Of a DNA stretch of 64,000 nt, positions 27,360-36,259 are shown piece after piece. Source of the DNA: Raoultibacter massiliensis (lineage in GTDB: Bacteria; Actinomycetota; Coriobacteriia; Coriobacteriales; Eggerthellaceae). The notes below the pieces were generated by a model. It worked only from the letters and a program-made list of their open reading frames with translations, did no database searches and was not told where the DNA came from. The stretch spans positions 122,533 to 186,532 of the forward strand of contig NZ_LT962671.1 of the NCBI RefSeq assembly GCF_900199545.1, in the 5' to 3' direction. The position numbers and the translations under genes are program-made. Position 1 is the first letter of the stretch; every line of letters starts with the position of its first letter.

Positions 27360-28772
27360 TCATCGCCAGAAGAGATCGATGAGCTGCTCGCGGGAGTGGA
27401 CGTCGGTCTTTTCGTAGATGCGCCGGATGTGGGTTTTCACGGTGTTGCTGGAAATGAACAGCTTTTCGGCGATGTAGGGTGCCGACCGCTTTTCGAGAAG
27501 CAACATGAGGATTTCCGTTTCACGCTCGGAGAGGCCGTAGCGGACGGCGAGCGCCTGCTCTCTGCGGCGGGCTTCGCCGTCTTCGCGCTGGGGGCGTCGG
27601 CGCAGCAGCGAGAATGCGACGATTGTCAGGAAGACGATGCGCAGCGAGACGCTGATGGATAGAGCCAGAGCGTCTTCCAGAAACGGGTAAAGGCTCATGA
27701 CGAGAAGTGCGAACCCGAGTACGACGGCATTGACGAGGCATGCAGCCAACGGCAAAGCAGCGCGCGAACATGATTCTCTTGAAAACGACGTGAGGAATAT
27801 TGCGCCGATGGCCGCGTCGCAGAACCCGAGCACGGGGTTGAAGCTTGCCGATGGGCCTGACGTGTCAAGGCCGCTCGTCTGCAGGAGCCATGCAACGACG
27901 AGAAGCGATATGCAGGCCAGCGAGCCGATTTTGCACAGGACGTCGCCTGCGGATACCGCGGCGGCGGTTTTCCCTCTGGTTGCGATGACGCCAACGGCAA
28001 GAAGAATCGCTCCCGCAGCCAGCGATCCGAGGGTGCTGGCAATGGATACACCCTCGCCGGCGTCGCTTCGAATGACGAGGGACTCGCTGTTGGCGCCCCA
28101 CATGCAGCCGATGGTGAACACGCAGAGCAGCAGGCAACCGATGTTGATCCAGCTGTTTTGGAGGAATTCGCCCAGATCGTGTTTAGATGCAGGCGTTGAA
28201 GCGTCGTCGAGGGGAGTTTCCTCTGGACGCGTTGAGACGACGAGAAGGAGCGCTGCCATCGCGTACATGGCGAACCAGACGGCAGTTCCCAGGCGGTTCG
28301 GGAAGGCCAGCACCAGGAGCAGTTTCAGGAGGGCGGCAAGGAAAAGCCCCGCACCTGCGATGAGAAGAGCCTGGGAGCGCGAAAAGCGATGGAGCTCCGC
28401 CTCGATGCCGACAATGGCGAAGCTGAAGCCCATGCCCAAAAAGATGCCTGCGATCACAGCGGCTACGGCGACGCCGTCTCCGTACAGGGCGACGGGGATG
28501 GCGATGGCGCTGGCTGCGAGGAATCCTGCGCAGAGATTGCGGCGCAAGGCGAAGCCAAGGGCGGCTAAAATCGTAAGAAGGACAGACGTTGCGAGCGCCG
28601 AGGCCAGGGCGGAGCGAAACACCGTCCAAAACGCGCTTGCGAGCGGGGAGGATGAGGCGATAAGTCGGCTGGAGTCTGCGAAGAGAAGCAAAAGGAGGAA
28701 CAGAGACGCCACTGCGAGAACCGTCATGCCGCTGCGCACCGCGGGCACACCTTGCCCTTTGCGGATGTTCAC
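27360..28772 (-). CDS. LuxR-type regulator with N-terminal multi-helix membrane domain
   Basis: 470 residues: about twelve hydrophobic helices fill residues 15-390, and the last 65 residues are a LuxR-type HTH (LSERETEILMLLLEKRSAPY, then SSNTVKTHIRRIYEKTDVHS). There is no response-regulator receiver domain. This architecture is characteristic of Eggerthellaceae, where such genes sit beside Tat reductases and control them, probably by sensing the acceptor in the membrane. Here it is next to the Tat flavin reductase. Inference: it controls that gene. Confidence 0.9.
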   Translation of the reverse strand: MNIRKGQGVPAVRSGMTVLAVASLFLLLLLFADSSRLIASSSPLASAFWTVFRSALASALATSVLLTILAALGFALRRNLCAGFLAASAIAIPVALYGDGVAVAAVIAGIFLGMGFSFAIVGIEAELHRFSRSQALLIAGAGLFLAALLKLLLVLAFPNRLGTAVWFAMYAMAALLLVVSTRPEETPLDDASTPASKHDLGEFLQNSWINIGCLLLCVFTIGCMWGANSESLVIRSDAGEGVSIASTLGSLAAGAILLAVGVIATRGKTAAAVSAGDVLCKIGSLACISLLVVAWLLQTSGLDTSGPSASFNPVLGFCDAAIGAIFLTSFSRESCSRAALPLAACLVNAVVLGFALLVMSLYPFLEDALALSISVSLRIVFLTIVAFSLLRRRPQREDGEARRREQALAVRYGLSERETEILMLLLEKRSAPYIAEKLFISSNTVKTHIRRIYEKTDVHSREQLIDLFWR

Positions 28773-29062
28773 GAACCCAAAGCCTCCCTCTTTTCGTTCC
28801 AGAAGCGCCTCATTATATCACAGGGCCGACCTTTGTCTGCCGTACCGTCCGCGGCGATCGTTTCTGCCAAAACACATCATGCGGCATCGGGAAAACCTCG
28901 GATTATCACAGAGGTTGATTTTGCGTCTAGCTGGCAGAATCGCACACCGAGAAGCGGCGGGCGTCAACAGGCGATCTTATGCGAACCCGAGGCAGACGTC
29001 TGCGGAATTGCGCGACCGCAAGGATGGGCGCGCTTTCTTAATCGGGCAGCTGTCGGCTGCGC

Positions 29063-30454
29063 CTAGTCGGATGCTTCAGGGATTTCGCTGCTCGCCTCGC
29101 CGAGGCGCCTTTCTTTTTCGAGTTCGTCGAACTTGGCCTTCATCGTGGGGTTGTTGCGCACGAGTCGCTTGATGGTGAGGTTTTCCGCCTTGTCGTTTGC
29201 CAGGCGTAGGTTTCTATCGGAGGACAGCAGCGCGTCTTTGGTCTTCTGCAGATGATCGATCGTCTTGTCGATCTCGTCGATGGCGGTTTGGAACTTGCGG
29301 CTGGCCAGTTCGTAGTTTCGCGCGAATCCCGTCTTGAAATCGTTCATCTGCTCTTCGAAGTTGGTGATGTCGATGTTCTGGCTGCGCAGCGTTTGCAGCT
29401 GCGCCTTGTATTCAAGCGAGTTCATGCCCGCGTCGCGCAAAAGCGTGATCATGGGGATGAAGAACTGGGGCCGGATGACGTACATCTTCGGATAGCGGTA
29501 GCTTACATCTACGATGCCGGTATTGTAGAGTTCGCTTTCTGGTTCGAGCAGCGAAACGAGGATGGCGTATTCGCATCCTTTGGTCGTGCGGTCCTTATCG
29601 AGTTTTTTGAGGAAATCCTCGTTTTTGTGCTTGGTTGCGGTCTCATCGTTCTCGTTCTTCATCTCGAACATGATGGAGACGATCTCGTATGCCGTCTTCT
29701 GCTTGAAAAAAAAAATGTAATCGCCTTTCCTTCCTGCGCTCGCATCGTTGTCCTTCTCGAATTGGGCTCCTTTGAAAGCGGTTGCGCGCAGCTTGTTGAA
29801 TTCGGTTTCGCAATGCTGCTCGAGGGTTTCGCCGACCATCTTGGTGGAGAGCTTCGCCTTCATGTCGCGAAGACGCTCGATTTCTTGGTCTTTGAAGCGG
29901 ATGATTTCTTGCTTCGAGAGGATCTCGCTGTGCATCTTCTCTTTGTACGACGCCTCGATCTGAGCCTTCTCGCTTTCCTTGAGCTTTACTTCGTTGGCAA
30001 GCGCATCGCGCTCCCGCTCGGCTTTCGAGACGGCTTCGCGTACCGCGAGCTGCTTTTGGGTTTCGAAGGCCTCGATTTGAGCCCGCAGTGCGTCGCGTTC
30101 CTTTTCGAGCTTGGCGGCTGTTTCCTGCACGGCAAGCAGCTTCTCTTTGTCGAAGGCCTGTATCTGTGCTTTGAGACGTTCGATTTCGGAGCTCTTCTGA
30201 TTGAGCTCTTCCTGGACGCGCAGGTTCAGCTTGGAGAACTCGGTATCCTTCTGGCTAAGCTCTTTCTGGTTCTGGGCGGCGAGTTTTTGCTGGACAAGCT
30301 GTACGGCCTGCTCCTTCTCGCGCTCCATCGCCTGTTCGCGCTCGCGAATGGCTTTATCGAATTCGTGATTGCGTACTTGCTGCAAGATTGCAGCGTAATC
30401 GGATTCGTCGACGGTGAAAACCTGTCCGCAGCTCGGGCATTTGATTTCGTTCAT
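29063..30454 (-). CDS. DUF2130 coiled-coil protein (with adapter-derived segment)
   Basis: 463 residues with GGAGGAAAAG before the ATG. The N-terminus has a small zinc-finger-like KCPSCGQVF; residues 30-200 are a long charged coiled coil; the C-terminal part is DUF2130 ([20 protein letters not shown] segment, [36 protein letters not shown]). The family is of unknown function, possibly nuclease-related. At about residues 244-255 the sequence [12 protein letters not shown] is not protein sequence: it is the translation of an Illumina P7 adapter plus A tract (see separate entry). In relatives this place reads roughly IFRDxDxxGxEI, so about ten true residues are replaced without change of length. 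Confidence 0.88.
   Translation of the reverse strand: MNEIKCPSCGQVFTVDESDYAAILQQVRNHEFDKAIREREQAMEREKEQAVQLVQQKLAAQNQKELSQKDTEFSKLNLRVQEELNQKSSEIERLKAQIQAFDKEKLLAVQETAAKLEKERDALRAQIEAFETQKQLAVREAVSKAERERDALANEVKLKESEKAQIEASYKEKMHSEILSKQEIIRFKDQEIERLRDMKAKLSTKMVGETLEQHCETEFNKLRATAFKGAQFEKDNDASAGRKGDYIFFFKQKTAYEIVSIMFEMKNENDETATKHKNEDFLKKLDKDRTTKGCEYAILVSLLEPESELYNTGIVDVSYRYPKMYVIRPQFFIPMITLLRDAGMNSLEYKAQLQTLRSQNIDITNFEEQMNDFKTGFARNYELASRKFQTAIDEIDKTIDHLQKTKDALLSSDRNLRLANDKAENLTIKRLVRNNPTMKAKFDELEKERRLGEASSEIPEASD
29682..29715. other. Illumina P7 adapter with poly-A: assembly artefact
   Basis: Bases 29682-29705 are an exact 24-base copy of the complement of the Illumina P7 flow-cell adapter (ATCTCGTATGCC... 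to ...TTCTGCTTG) and are followed by ten A residues (29706-29715), the usual read-through pattern. It lies inside the DUF2130 gene and keeps the frame. It should be masked. Confidence 0.97.
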
Positions 30455-30681
30455 GGGTTCTTTTCCTCCAAGCTCGAATGACTTGTGTGTTGATCGGTAT
30501 TGTAGACGAGTCCGCGCATGTGCATGTGTACCGAATTGGGGTCAAGCGGTGGCTTTTTGGCGGATGGGGGTGGCGCTTCTCGGCGAGCGACGGATCCTTG
30601 ATGTGGCGTAGCTGTACCGATATAGGTATAGCTACTGTGTAAATAAGCAGTATTGTTCATCGCAATGGAAACGAGATAAGA

Positions 30682-30861
30682 ATGGTGGACGGTATGGCAA
30701 AGAATACGGCGAAATTCGTCGACGAACTACAAAGGGAGCGTGCTCTTTTCATTCAATTCGAGGAAATCGAACGCAAGCGCGAAGCGGAGGCGATGACGAG
30801 CATCGAGGGGAAAGCGAATGCGCTCATCGATCTGTTCGCCTCCTATCGGCGCCCTGCGTAG
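30682..30861 (+). CDS. Small charged hypothetical protein
   Basis: A 59-residue frame rich in Glu, Arg and Ala, probably helical (ALFIQFEEIERKREAEAMTS). There is a weak GAGATAAG upstream of ATG 30682; ATG 30694 is an alternative start. It ends 18 bases before the stop of the convergent deformylase gene. No family was recognised. Confidence 0.4.
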   Translation: MVDGMAKNTAKFVDELQRERALFIQFEEIERKREAEAMTSIEGKANALIDLFASYRRPA

Positions 30862-30878
30862 CGGTTTGCGGCAGGCCC

Positions 30879-31289
30879 CTACACGACGATTCCGTCGCAG
30901 TGATCGATTTCGTGTTGGATGATCTGCGCGGTCCAGCCGGTGTACGTCTTCGTCTTCTCGCGGAATTCGGCGTCTTGATAGCGCACCTTGATAGTGCGGT
31001 AGCGCGTGGCGGGGCGGCGTCCGGCAAGGGAAAGGCAGCCCTCGTCGGCGGCGTATTCGCCGGCGCGGCTGACGATCTCGGGATTGTACATGATGCGGTA
31101 CGTTCCCTCGTCGTCGAAGGCGATGATGCGCTTGAGCATGCCGATCATGTTCGCAGCCATGCCCACGCACTCGTGGCTGTGTGCGGCGAGCGTATCGAGC
31201 AGGTCTTGCGCTGTCGGAGCGTCGCTTGGGCCTGCGGGTTCTGACGGGCGGGCGAGGAACAGCTGGTTGGTCATGATGGGCTTGATCAT
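30879..31289 (-). CDS. def: Peptide deformylase-like protein, paralogue A
   Basis: 136 residues from ATG 31289 (GGAAG upstream); shorter than the common ~165-residue deformylase. The three family motifs are recognisable: GMAANMIG in place of G-x-G-x-A-A-x-Q, EGCLSL with the metal-binding Cys, and QHEIDH with the metal His pair and catalytic Glu. The motif I glutamine is replaced by Met, which may slow catalysis. It would remove formyl groups from nascent N-termini. A second paralogue lies at 35484-35903. Confidence 0.85.
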   Translation of the reverse strand: MIKPIMTNQLFLARPSEPAGPSDAPTAQDLLDTLAAHSHECVGMAANMIGMLKRIIAFDDEGTYRIMYNPEIVSRAGEYAADEGCLSLAGRRPATRYRTIKVRYQDAEFREKTKTYTGWTAQIIQHEIDHCDGIVV

Positions 31290-31450
31290 GGGCTTCCGAT
31301 CTTGCGATAAAGGATACATGGTTTTTCTAGTGTAGGTCGGTTTCGTCCCGCGTGTTTTTTCGGATTCCAGTGTTGCGGAAATCTCCATTTGACTTCGAGT
31401 CCGCTCCAGGTTCTACAATCGCAGGGAAAGCAATCGAACAGGAGGAAGCA

Positions 31451-31933
31451 ATGGGCAAGAAAACATTGGTGGCGTACTTCTCGTGCAGCGGCGTAACCGA
31501 GGGCGTAGCCGAATCGTTGGCGAAAGCAACGGGCGGCGATCTTTTCGAGATCGTGCCCGAGGAGCCCTATACCGCCGCCGATCTTGATTGGACGAACAAG
31601 TCGAGCCGCTCGACCGTGGAAATGAACGACCCCTCGTCGCGACCTGCGATCAGAAGCGTCGTGGCGGATATGGACGGCTATGATGTGGTGTTCATCGGCT
31701 TTCCCATCTGGTGGTACGTTGCACCGACCATCATCAACACGTTTCTTGAGGCGTACGATTTTTCGGGAAAGACGATCGTGCCGTTCTGCACGTCGGGTGG
31801 AAGCGGCGTCGGACGTACGGGCGAGGTGCTTCAGGCGCTCTGTCCCGACTCTGTTTCGTGGCGCCCTGTCAAACTGCTGAACAATGTATCGACGGCGAGC
31901 ATGCGGGCGTGGGTTGAGGGCTTGAACCTGTAA
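31451..31933 (+). CDS. Flavodoxin
   Basis: 160 residues with GGAGG before the ATG. The N-terminus TLVAYFSCSGVTEGVAESLA is the FMN phosphate loop of the flavodoxin_4 family; FIGFPIWWYVAPTIINTFL and PFCTSGGSGVG are the other FMN loops. It is a small cytoplasmic electron carrier or quinone-reductase-like flavoprotein. It stands alone, divergent from the deformylase gene. Confidence 0.9.
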   Translation: MGKKTLVAYFSCSGVTEGVAESLAKATGGDLFEIVPEEPYTAADLDWTNKSSRSTVEMNDPSSRPAIRSVVADMDGYDVVFIGFPIWWYVAPTIINTFLEAYDFSGKTIVPFCTSGGSGVGRTGEVLQALCPDSVSWRPVKLLNNVSTASMRAWVEGLNL

Positions 31934-32008
31934 GGCGTTTGCGAGCGGCGGGGCTGGTTGCGGGCGCCGTCGGCTACGGGCTCGAATGAGTTTTGTGTCC
32001 CGACTTCT

Positions 32009-32039
32009 GATTTTCTGCCGAAATGAACCGATCTGAAGG
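32009..32039 (+). repeat. Left arm of inverted repeat
   Basis: 31 bases beginning GATTTTCTGCCGAAATG and ending CTGAAGG. It matches the complement of 32202-32231 with one single-base indel. Confidence 0.8.
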
Positions 32040-32201
32040 GAATCGGTCCTAATTTGCGGGGCGCTCGATCCTCGGATGAGGAATATTGCGACCCATTGCA
32101 ATGCGGAAGGAAAATACAGCTTTGTGATCTGGTGTTTTGCGATGAGACACAGAGCGCGTCGCATGCCGTTTGCATGTTGTCTGCCTGTTGCGAGAACCAG
32201 T

Positions 32202-32231
32202 CCTTCAGATCGGTTCATTTCGGCGAAAATC
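32202..32231 (-). repeat. Right arm of inverted repeat
   Basis: 30 bases, inverted copy of 32009-32039. The pair could fold into a long hairpin, or mark the ends of a small non-autonomous element; no target duplication is visible. Confidence 0.8.
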
Positions 32232-32459
32232 GGCGGTTTGGGTTGCGATTTCGGATCGGCGCAGCTTCGTGTCGCGGTTTTGGGTTGGTGCGCTGTTGGG
32301 CAGGTGGGTGCGATTCGATCGCGAAGCTGCAGTTCGGGTTTCGACTACGCGCATTGCTTGCAAGTGCGCTATCGTCTGCGGGCGGCAGGGTGCTTGCAGA
32401 CGGCAAAGCGGATCGCGGGCGCTATCGTGCCCCGCCTGTGCCTTGCCGCCCCAGGCGCG

Positions 32460-34025
32460 CTAGATTTTCTTCGGTTTCGTCGTAAGCAGGCGCACGAACG
32501 CCCCGAGCCCGTCGGGCAGGGGTTTGTATCGCTTGCCGTGGAGCCACATGCTCTGCGCGCGCATGCCCTCGAGGTCCGACGGTTCGATTTCGAGCAGGTT
32601 TTCGGCGCAGGTGAAGAAGCTCGCCTCGTATCCTTCGCGCAAGACGCCCTTCTTCTCGCCGAGCATTTCGCCGCCGTTGACGGTGTATGTTTTGAGCGCC
32701 TCGTACGCTGAGAGCGACTGGTCTTCCACGTAGAACTCGCGCATACCGCGCATCTGCAGAAACGGATCCACCGATTGCACGGGCGCGTCGGTCGATCCGC
32801 AGAGGGGTACGCCCGCTTCGGCCAGCCGCGCAAGGGGAATTTGGCTCGCTATCTGGCTTTCGCTCAAATAGCGCTCGTAGCCGTGCAGGTACCGTTTGTC
32901 GATCCAGGCGTAGCCTGGCTGCACCGTAACGAAGGGCTTCAGCTTGCAGACGCGTTCGACGGCATCCTCTGAGGGAAACTCGCAATGGTCGATGCGATGC
33001 CGCCCGGGCACGCGCTCGAAGATGCCCACCAGCTGATCGATGGCTGCATCGCCGATAGCGTGTGCCGAAACCATGAACCCGCGGTTTGCGAAGCCTTCGA
33101 TGGTGCGTGCGAGTTCGTTATCGTCGAAGTAGAGCGAGCCGGTAGAACCGTCGGCATAGGGCTCCGAAAACGCGGCCGTGCGCGACCCAACCGAGCCGTC
33201 GAGCTCCCATTTCATGCAGCCTCCTACGCGCTTCGCGTCCATGCGGGGGAGCACTTTTTCGAGTTTCTCCTCATCCATGTACTGGGGAAATATGCGGACA
33301 TCCAAGGGGAAGCGCTGCGCGAGGAACGCGGTGAGTTCGGCCATGCGGTCGCGTTCGCTGTCGTCGGTGCCTTCGAGAGCGCACACGGTGCCGATTCCGT
33401 AGGCGGCGCACTGGTTGCAGAAGTGCGCGATGCCGTGTGCAAGGGCGACCGGCGTGATGCTCGAGGCCAAGTGGTCGGTGAACTTCCCGAGGTTCGCATC
33501 GTGGGCGGGGCCGGAAAGTATGCCGTCGGGTGCGACGTCCCCAAGCTCGAGCGCATTGAGGAGGGCGGATGAGCATGCTCCCGAATGACCGTCGATGTTG
33601 ATGATCCAAACGGGCGCGCCATCCGCCCATTCGTCGAGCTCGTAGCGGTTGGGCAGGCGCCCCTCGTCCATGGCGGCGGAAACGTAGTTGCTGAATATCA
33701 GAAGCGACCCGGGCTTCGATTTCGCGGCATAGGAGCGGATCTCCCGTTCGACGCCTGCGAGGTCGTGCGGTTCCACGCGGCCGTTCACGATGTTGCAGAT
33801 CTGCTCTCCCATGCTTGCGAGCGCGATGGCTTCGAGCATATGCAGATGCGAATCGATGAGAGCGGGGAACACGTGTGCGCCTGCGAGGTCGATCGTCTGC
33901 ACGTTCGGGCCGTCGGCTGACTCATCGAACCCTACGATCACGCCGTCCTCGACCGTCATCGAACGATGCGCGTCGGTTTCGCTTTCCATGGTGTGGAAGG
34001 TTGCGTTGACGAAAACGGTCTTCAT
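32460..34025 (-). CDS. Amidohydrolase of the YtcJ type
   Basis: 521 residues with AAGGAG six bases before the ATG. Metal-binding motifs of the amidohydrolase superfamily: PALIDSHLHM near residue 55, WELDGSVGSRTA, VSAHAIGDAAID, HRIDHCEF and CGSTDAPV. The order and spacing match the YtcJ/LAF3 group of metal-dependent hydrolases. Relatives act on amides or N-acyl compounds; the substrate is unknown. It begins 10 bases after the transporter gene stops, so the two form an operon for uptake and hydrolysis of an amino-acid-like compound. Confidence 0.9.
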   Translation of the reverse strand: MKTVFVNATFHTMESETDAHRSMTVEDGVIVGFDESADGPNVQTIDLAGAHVFPALIDSHLHMLEAIALASMGEQICNIVNGRVEPHDLAGVEREIRSYAAKSKPGSLLIFSNYVSAAMDEGRLPNRYELDEWADGAPVWIINIDGHSGACSSALLNALELGDVAPDGILSGPAHDANLGKFTDHLASSITPVALAHGIAHFCNQCAAYGIGTVCALEGTDDSERDRMAELTAFLAQRFPLDVRIFPQYMDEEKLEKVLPRMDAKRVGGCMKWELDGSVGSRTAAFSEPYADGSTGSLYFDDNELARTIEGFANRGFMVSAHAIGDAAIDQLVGIFERVPGRHRIDHCEFPSEDAVERVCKLKPFVTVQPGYAWIDKRYLHGYERYLSESQIASQIPLARLAEAGVPLCGSTDAPVQSVDPFLQMRGMREFYVEDQSLSAYEALKTYTVNGGEMLGEKKGVLREGYEASFFTCAENLLEIEPSDLEGMRAQSMWLHGKRYKPLPDGLGAFVRLLTTKPKKI

Positions 34026-34034
34026 GGCGGCTCC

Positions 34035-35174
34035 TTAAATGCCGACTGCGCTGCCGATGGCCATGAATAGAAACGCTAGCAGCACGATAACCTGCATGGG
34101 GGTGCTGGCTAGAGCGTCCGACAGGAGCAGCTTGCCGTTTTGGCGGCGGCAGCGACGAAACGCCGGCACCACGAGAAACGCCATCATGATGGCGATGAGG
34201 CCGCCGGCAGTGCGCATGATGTCAAGGAATCCGCCAAGGTTCAAGAGCACGAGGATGAGCGAGGGCAGGGTTGCGATGAGCCAGCACAGGCGGCGATTCC
34301 ACTTCGTCTGCTCTTCGATGATGTCGGACAGTGCGAGCGAGATCGACCAGTAGGTGGTGAGCATGGCGAGCACGGTGAATGCCGATCCGAGTACTTGGGC
34401 CCAAAGCCCTATGCCCTCCGACCAGCCGATCATCGCGAGTTCGGTGATGCGTGCAGAACTTGCAAGCGAGCAGGTGACGATGACGACGATGAACATGAGG
34501 TTGAGTCCGAGCCCGATAAGTATTGCCTTGCGCACTTTTGCGGGATCGCGATCGAGCCCCTCGACGGCTTGCGGCACGCTGAAGAATGCGACGAACGAGA
34601 ACATGGCCATGCCGAAGAAGGCGAGAATCTCGTTAGGCTGGCCTACGGTATCGAAGGGAAGCGGGTTATGCCAGTTGAAGAGCGAAGCAACGCCGAGTAT
34701 CGCCACGATGACGATGATGATGCTGACCGATATGGCCTCGCTCACGCCGAGCACCTTGAGCCCGAAGAACACGACGGCTGCAGCGATCACGTAGAACAAG
34801 AGTTGGGCTGCCAAGGGAGGAAGGCCCGCCGCTTGGAATATCTCGGCACCGCCGGCAACATAGGCGGCGAGGTTCGTGATGAGTACGAGCGTGGTGAGGA
34901 CGAACAGCGCGATAACGAACACGTTGCCGTGCTTGCCGCGGAACAGGTACGTGCGGAACACCGAGATGACCTGCGTGCCCTTGCCGCTTCCTATGGTGAT
35001 TTCGGCGAGCATCATGTGCATGCAGTAACTGAAGAAGAACGCTGCAAGCATGATGGCGAGGCCGGGGATGAGTCCGGCGCGATTCACGAGGTAGGGAAGC
35101 GTCATAACGCCGCTGCCCACGCCGTATCCGGTGATGATGCAGGCTGCCTGCCAAACCGTGAGTTTTTTCTCCAT
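34035..35174 (-). CDS. Amino acid permease (aromatic amino acid/APC-type)
   Basis: 379 residues from the ATG at 35174, with about eleven hydrophobic helices. Helix 1 has the broken GYGVGSGVMTLPYL motif typical of hydroxy/aromatic amino acid permeases of the APC superfamily. The longer frame to 35234 adds a hydrophilic segment without homology. First gene of the operon with the amidohydrolase. The substrate is inferred only as an amino acid or derivative. Confidence 0.82.
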   Translation of the reverse strand: MEKKLTVWQAACIITGYGVGSGVMTLPYLVNRAGLIPGLAIMLAAFFFSYCMHMMLAEITIGSGKGTQVISVFRTYLFRGKHGNVFVIALFVLTTLVLITNLAAYVAGGAEIFQAAGLPPLAAQLLFYVIAAAVVFFGLKVLGVSEAISVSIIIVIVAILGVASLFNWHNPLPFDTVGQPNEILAFFGMAMFSFVAFFSVPQAVEGLDRDPAKVRKAILIGLGLNLMFIVVIVTCSLASSARITELAMIGWSEGIGLWAQVLGSAFTVLAMLTTYWSISLALSDIIEEQTKWNRRLCWLIATLPSLILVLLNLGGFLDIMRTAGGLIAIMMAFLVVPAFRRCRRQNGKLLLSDALASTPMQVIVLLAFLFMAIGSAVGI

Positions 35175-35286
35175 GGGTAGAAATCCGTTCTTGTCTATCG
35201 AATGCCAAACGCAACCTCGCATTGTACACCGCATAGGGGCGCTTCGGAAATGAGGGGTTGCTTGACCAGGGCGCGCGGCGAGGGGT

Positions 35287-35460
35287 TCAGCCGCGCTTGG
35301 AGCCCTGACGGCTGATACCGCCCTTGTGGCCCGACGCCTTGTTCGGACCTATGCCTGCGCGGGGAACGTTGATCGCCCGCGGAGTTGTCGGGCGCGCGCT
35401 CTTTGCGGCGAGCGCACGCGCCCACCGTTCTCTATCAGGGTTGTTCGGGGCTTTGGCCAA
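35287..35460 (-). CDS. Small basic hypothetical protein
   Basis: 57 residues from a TTG at 35460 that follows GAAGGT. The product is rich in Arg, Lys and Gly, with a C-terminal KASGHKGGISRQGSKRG stretch, and could bind nucleic acid. It starts 23 bases after the second deformylase-like gene stops, on the same strand, so the two are probably cotranscribed. No family recognised. Confidence 0.45.
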   Translation of the reverse strand: MAKAPNNPDRERWARALAAKSARPTTPRAINVPRAGIGPNKASGHKGGISRQGSKRG

Positions 35461-35483
35461 GGTGTACCTTCTTGCGCGGTGCG

Positions 35484-35903
35484 CTAAACCAGTTTGCCCT
35501 TGCAGTGGTCGATCATGTGCTGGATGATCTGAGCCGTCCACCCCGTGAAATCCTTCTTGCGGGGCGCGAGCGCGCCGTCGACGAGCTCGTCGTAGGCGAC
35601 CTTGATGCGGTCGTAACGCGTCACTTTGGATTCATCTTCGAGGGAGAGGCAGCCCTCGACGGTCTTGAACGCGCCGAGGGCTTGCTTGAGCACAGGGTTG
35701 TACATGACGTGCGGCTGGTCGTTGTCGTCGAGATACACGATGACGCGCTTGGCTATGCCGATCTGGTTGGCGGCCAAGCATGCAGCGCCCTCAAGCGACG
35801 CGATGGTATCGAGCAGATCTTGCGCTACGGTTTCGTCTTCGGCCGTTGCCGCCTCGCAGGGCTGCGAGAGGATCGCTTCGTCTTTTACCAATTCCTTGAT
35901 CAT
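35484..35903 (-). CDS. Peptide deformylase-like protein, paralogue B, catalytic Glu lost
   Basis: 139 residues. It shares the motifs of paralogue A (CLAANQIG, EGCLSL), including the motif I glutamine, but the HExDH motif reads QHMIDH: the catalytic glutamate is Met while both metal-binding histidines and the Cys remain. It should bind metal but is predicted to be inactive or altered as a deformylase. It shares AQDLLDT and FTGWTAQIIQH-like blocks with paralogue A, which shows a duplication. Confidence 0.8.
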   Translation of the reverse strand: MIKELVKDEAILSQPCEAATAEDETVAQDLLDTIASLEGAACLAANQIGIAKRVIVYLDDNDQPHVMYNPVLKQALGAFKTVEGCLSLEDESKVTRYDRIKVAYDELVDGALAPRKKDFTGWTAQIIQHMIDHCKGKLV

Positions 35904-36259
35904 GGTGCTCCTGTCTTGGGTGGGGTGATTCCCGCGCTTTCGCTAGGTGAAAGCGCGTTGGCTTCCTGGTGAATTCTAGCACGAAGGCGAATGCTTGTTG
36001 ATCGGTTTGAACCGACGGCAGGGAAGTCGGTCCCTTCTCTGCTGGAAATGCAAGCGCGATTTCTTTCAAGAGAAAGACCAGGGCTTCGATGCTGCAAGCT
36101 CGGTTTGGCCTCTTCGTTTTCTCGGATGATAGAGCGATCACCGCCTGATCCTTCTTGCCGATGGCGTATATGCTGCACAATCGCGTTTTGCGATAGAATG
36201 GCATTGACTGGTGATCTTTTCATTCGGAGGTATAAGGCGATACCGAGAGGCGCAGATTC
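35904..36259. promoter_or_regulatory. Divergent intergenic region upstream of the DUF2075 gene
   Basis: No gene was seen in these 356 bases. A TAGAAT box near 36193 could be a -10 element for the following gene, and GAGAGG lies nine bases before its ATG. Confidence 0.35.

Larger units (their letters stand above)
31934..32459. other. Non-coding stretch with a 30-bp inverted repeat pair
   Basis: No convincing gene was found in these 526 bases. They contain two near-identical 30-base arms in opposite orientation (listed as repeats), separated by 162 bases, between the flavodoxin and the amidohydrolase genes. Confidence 0.6.
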
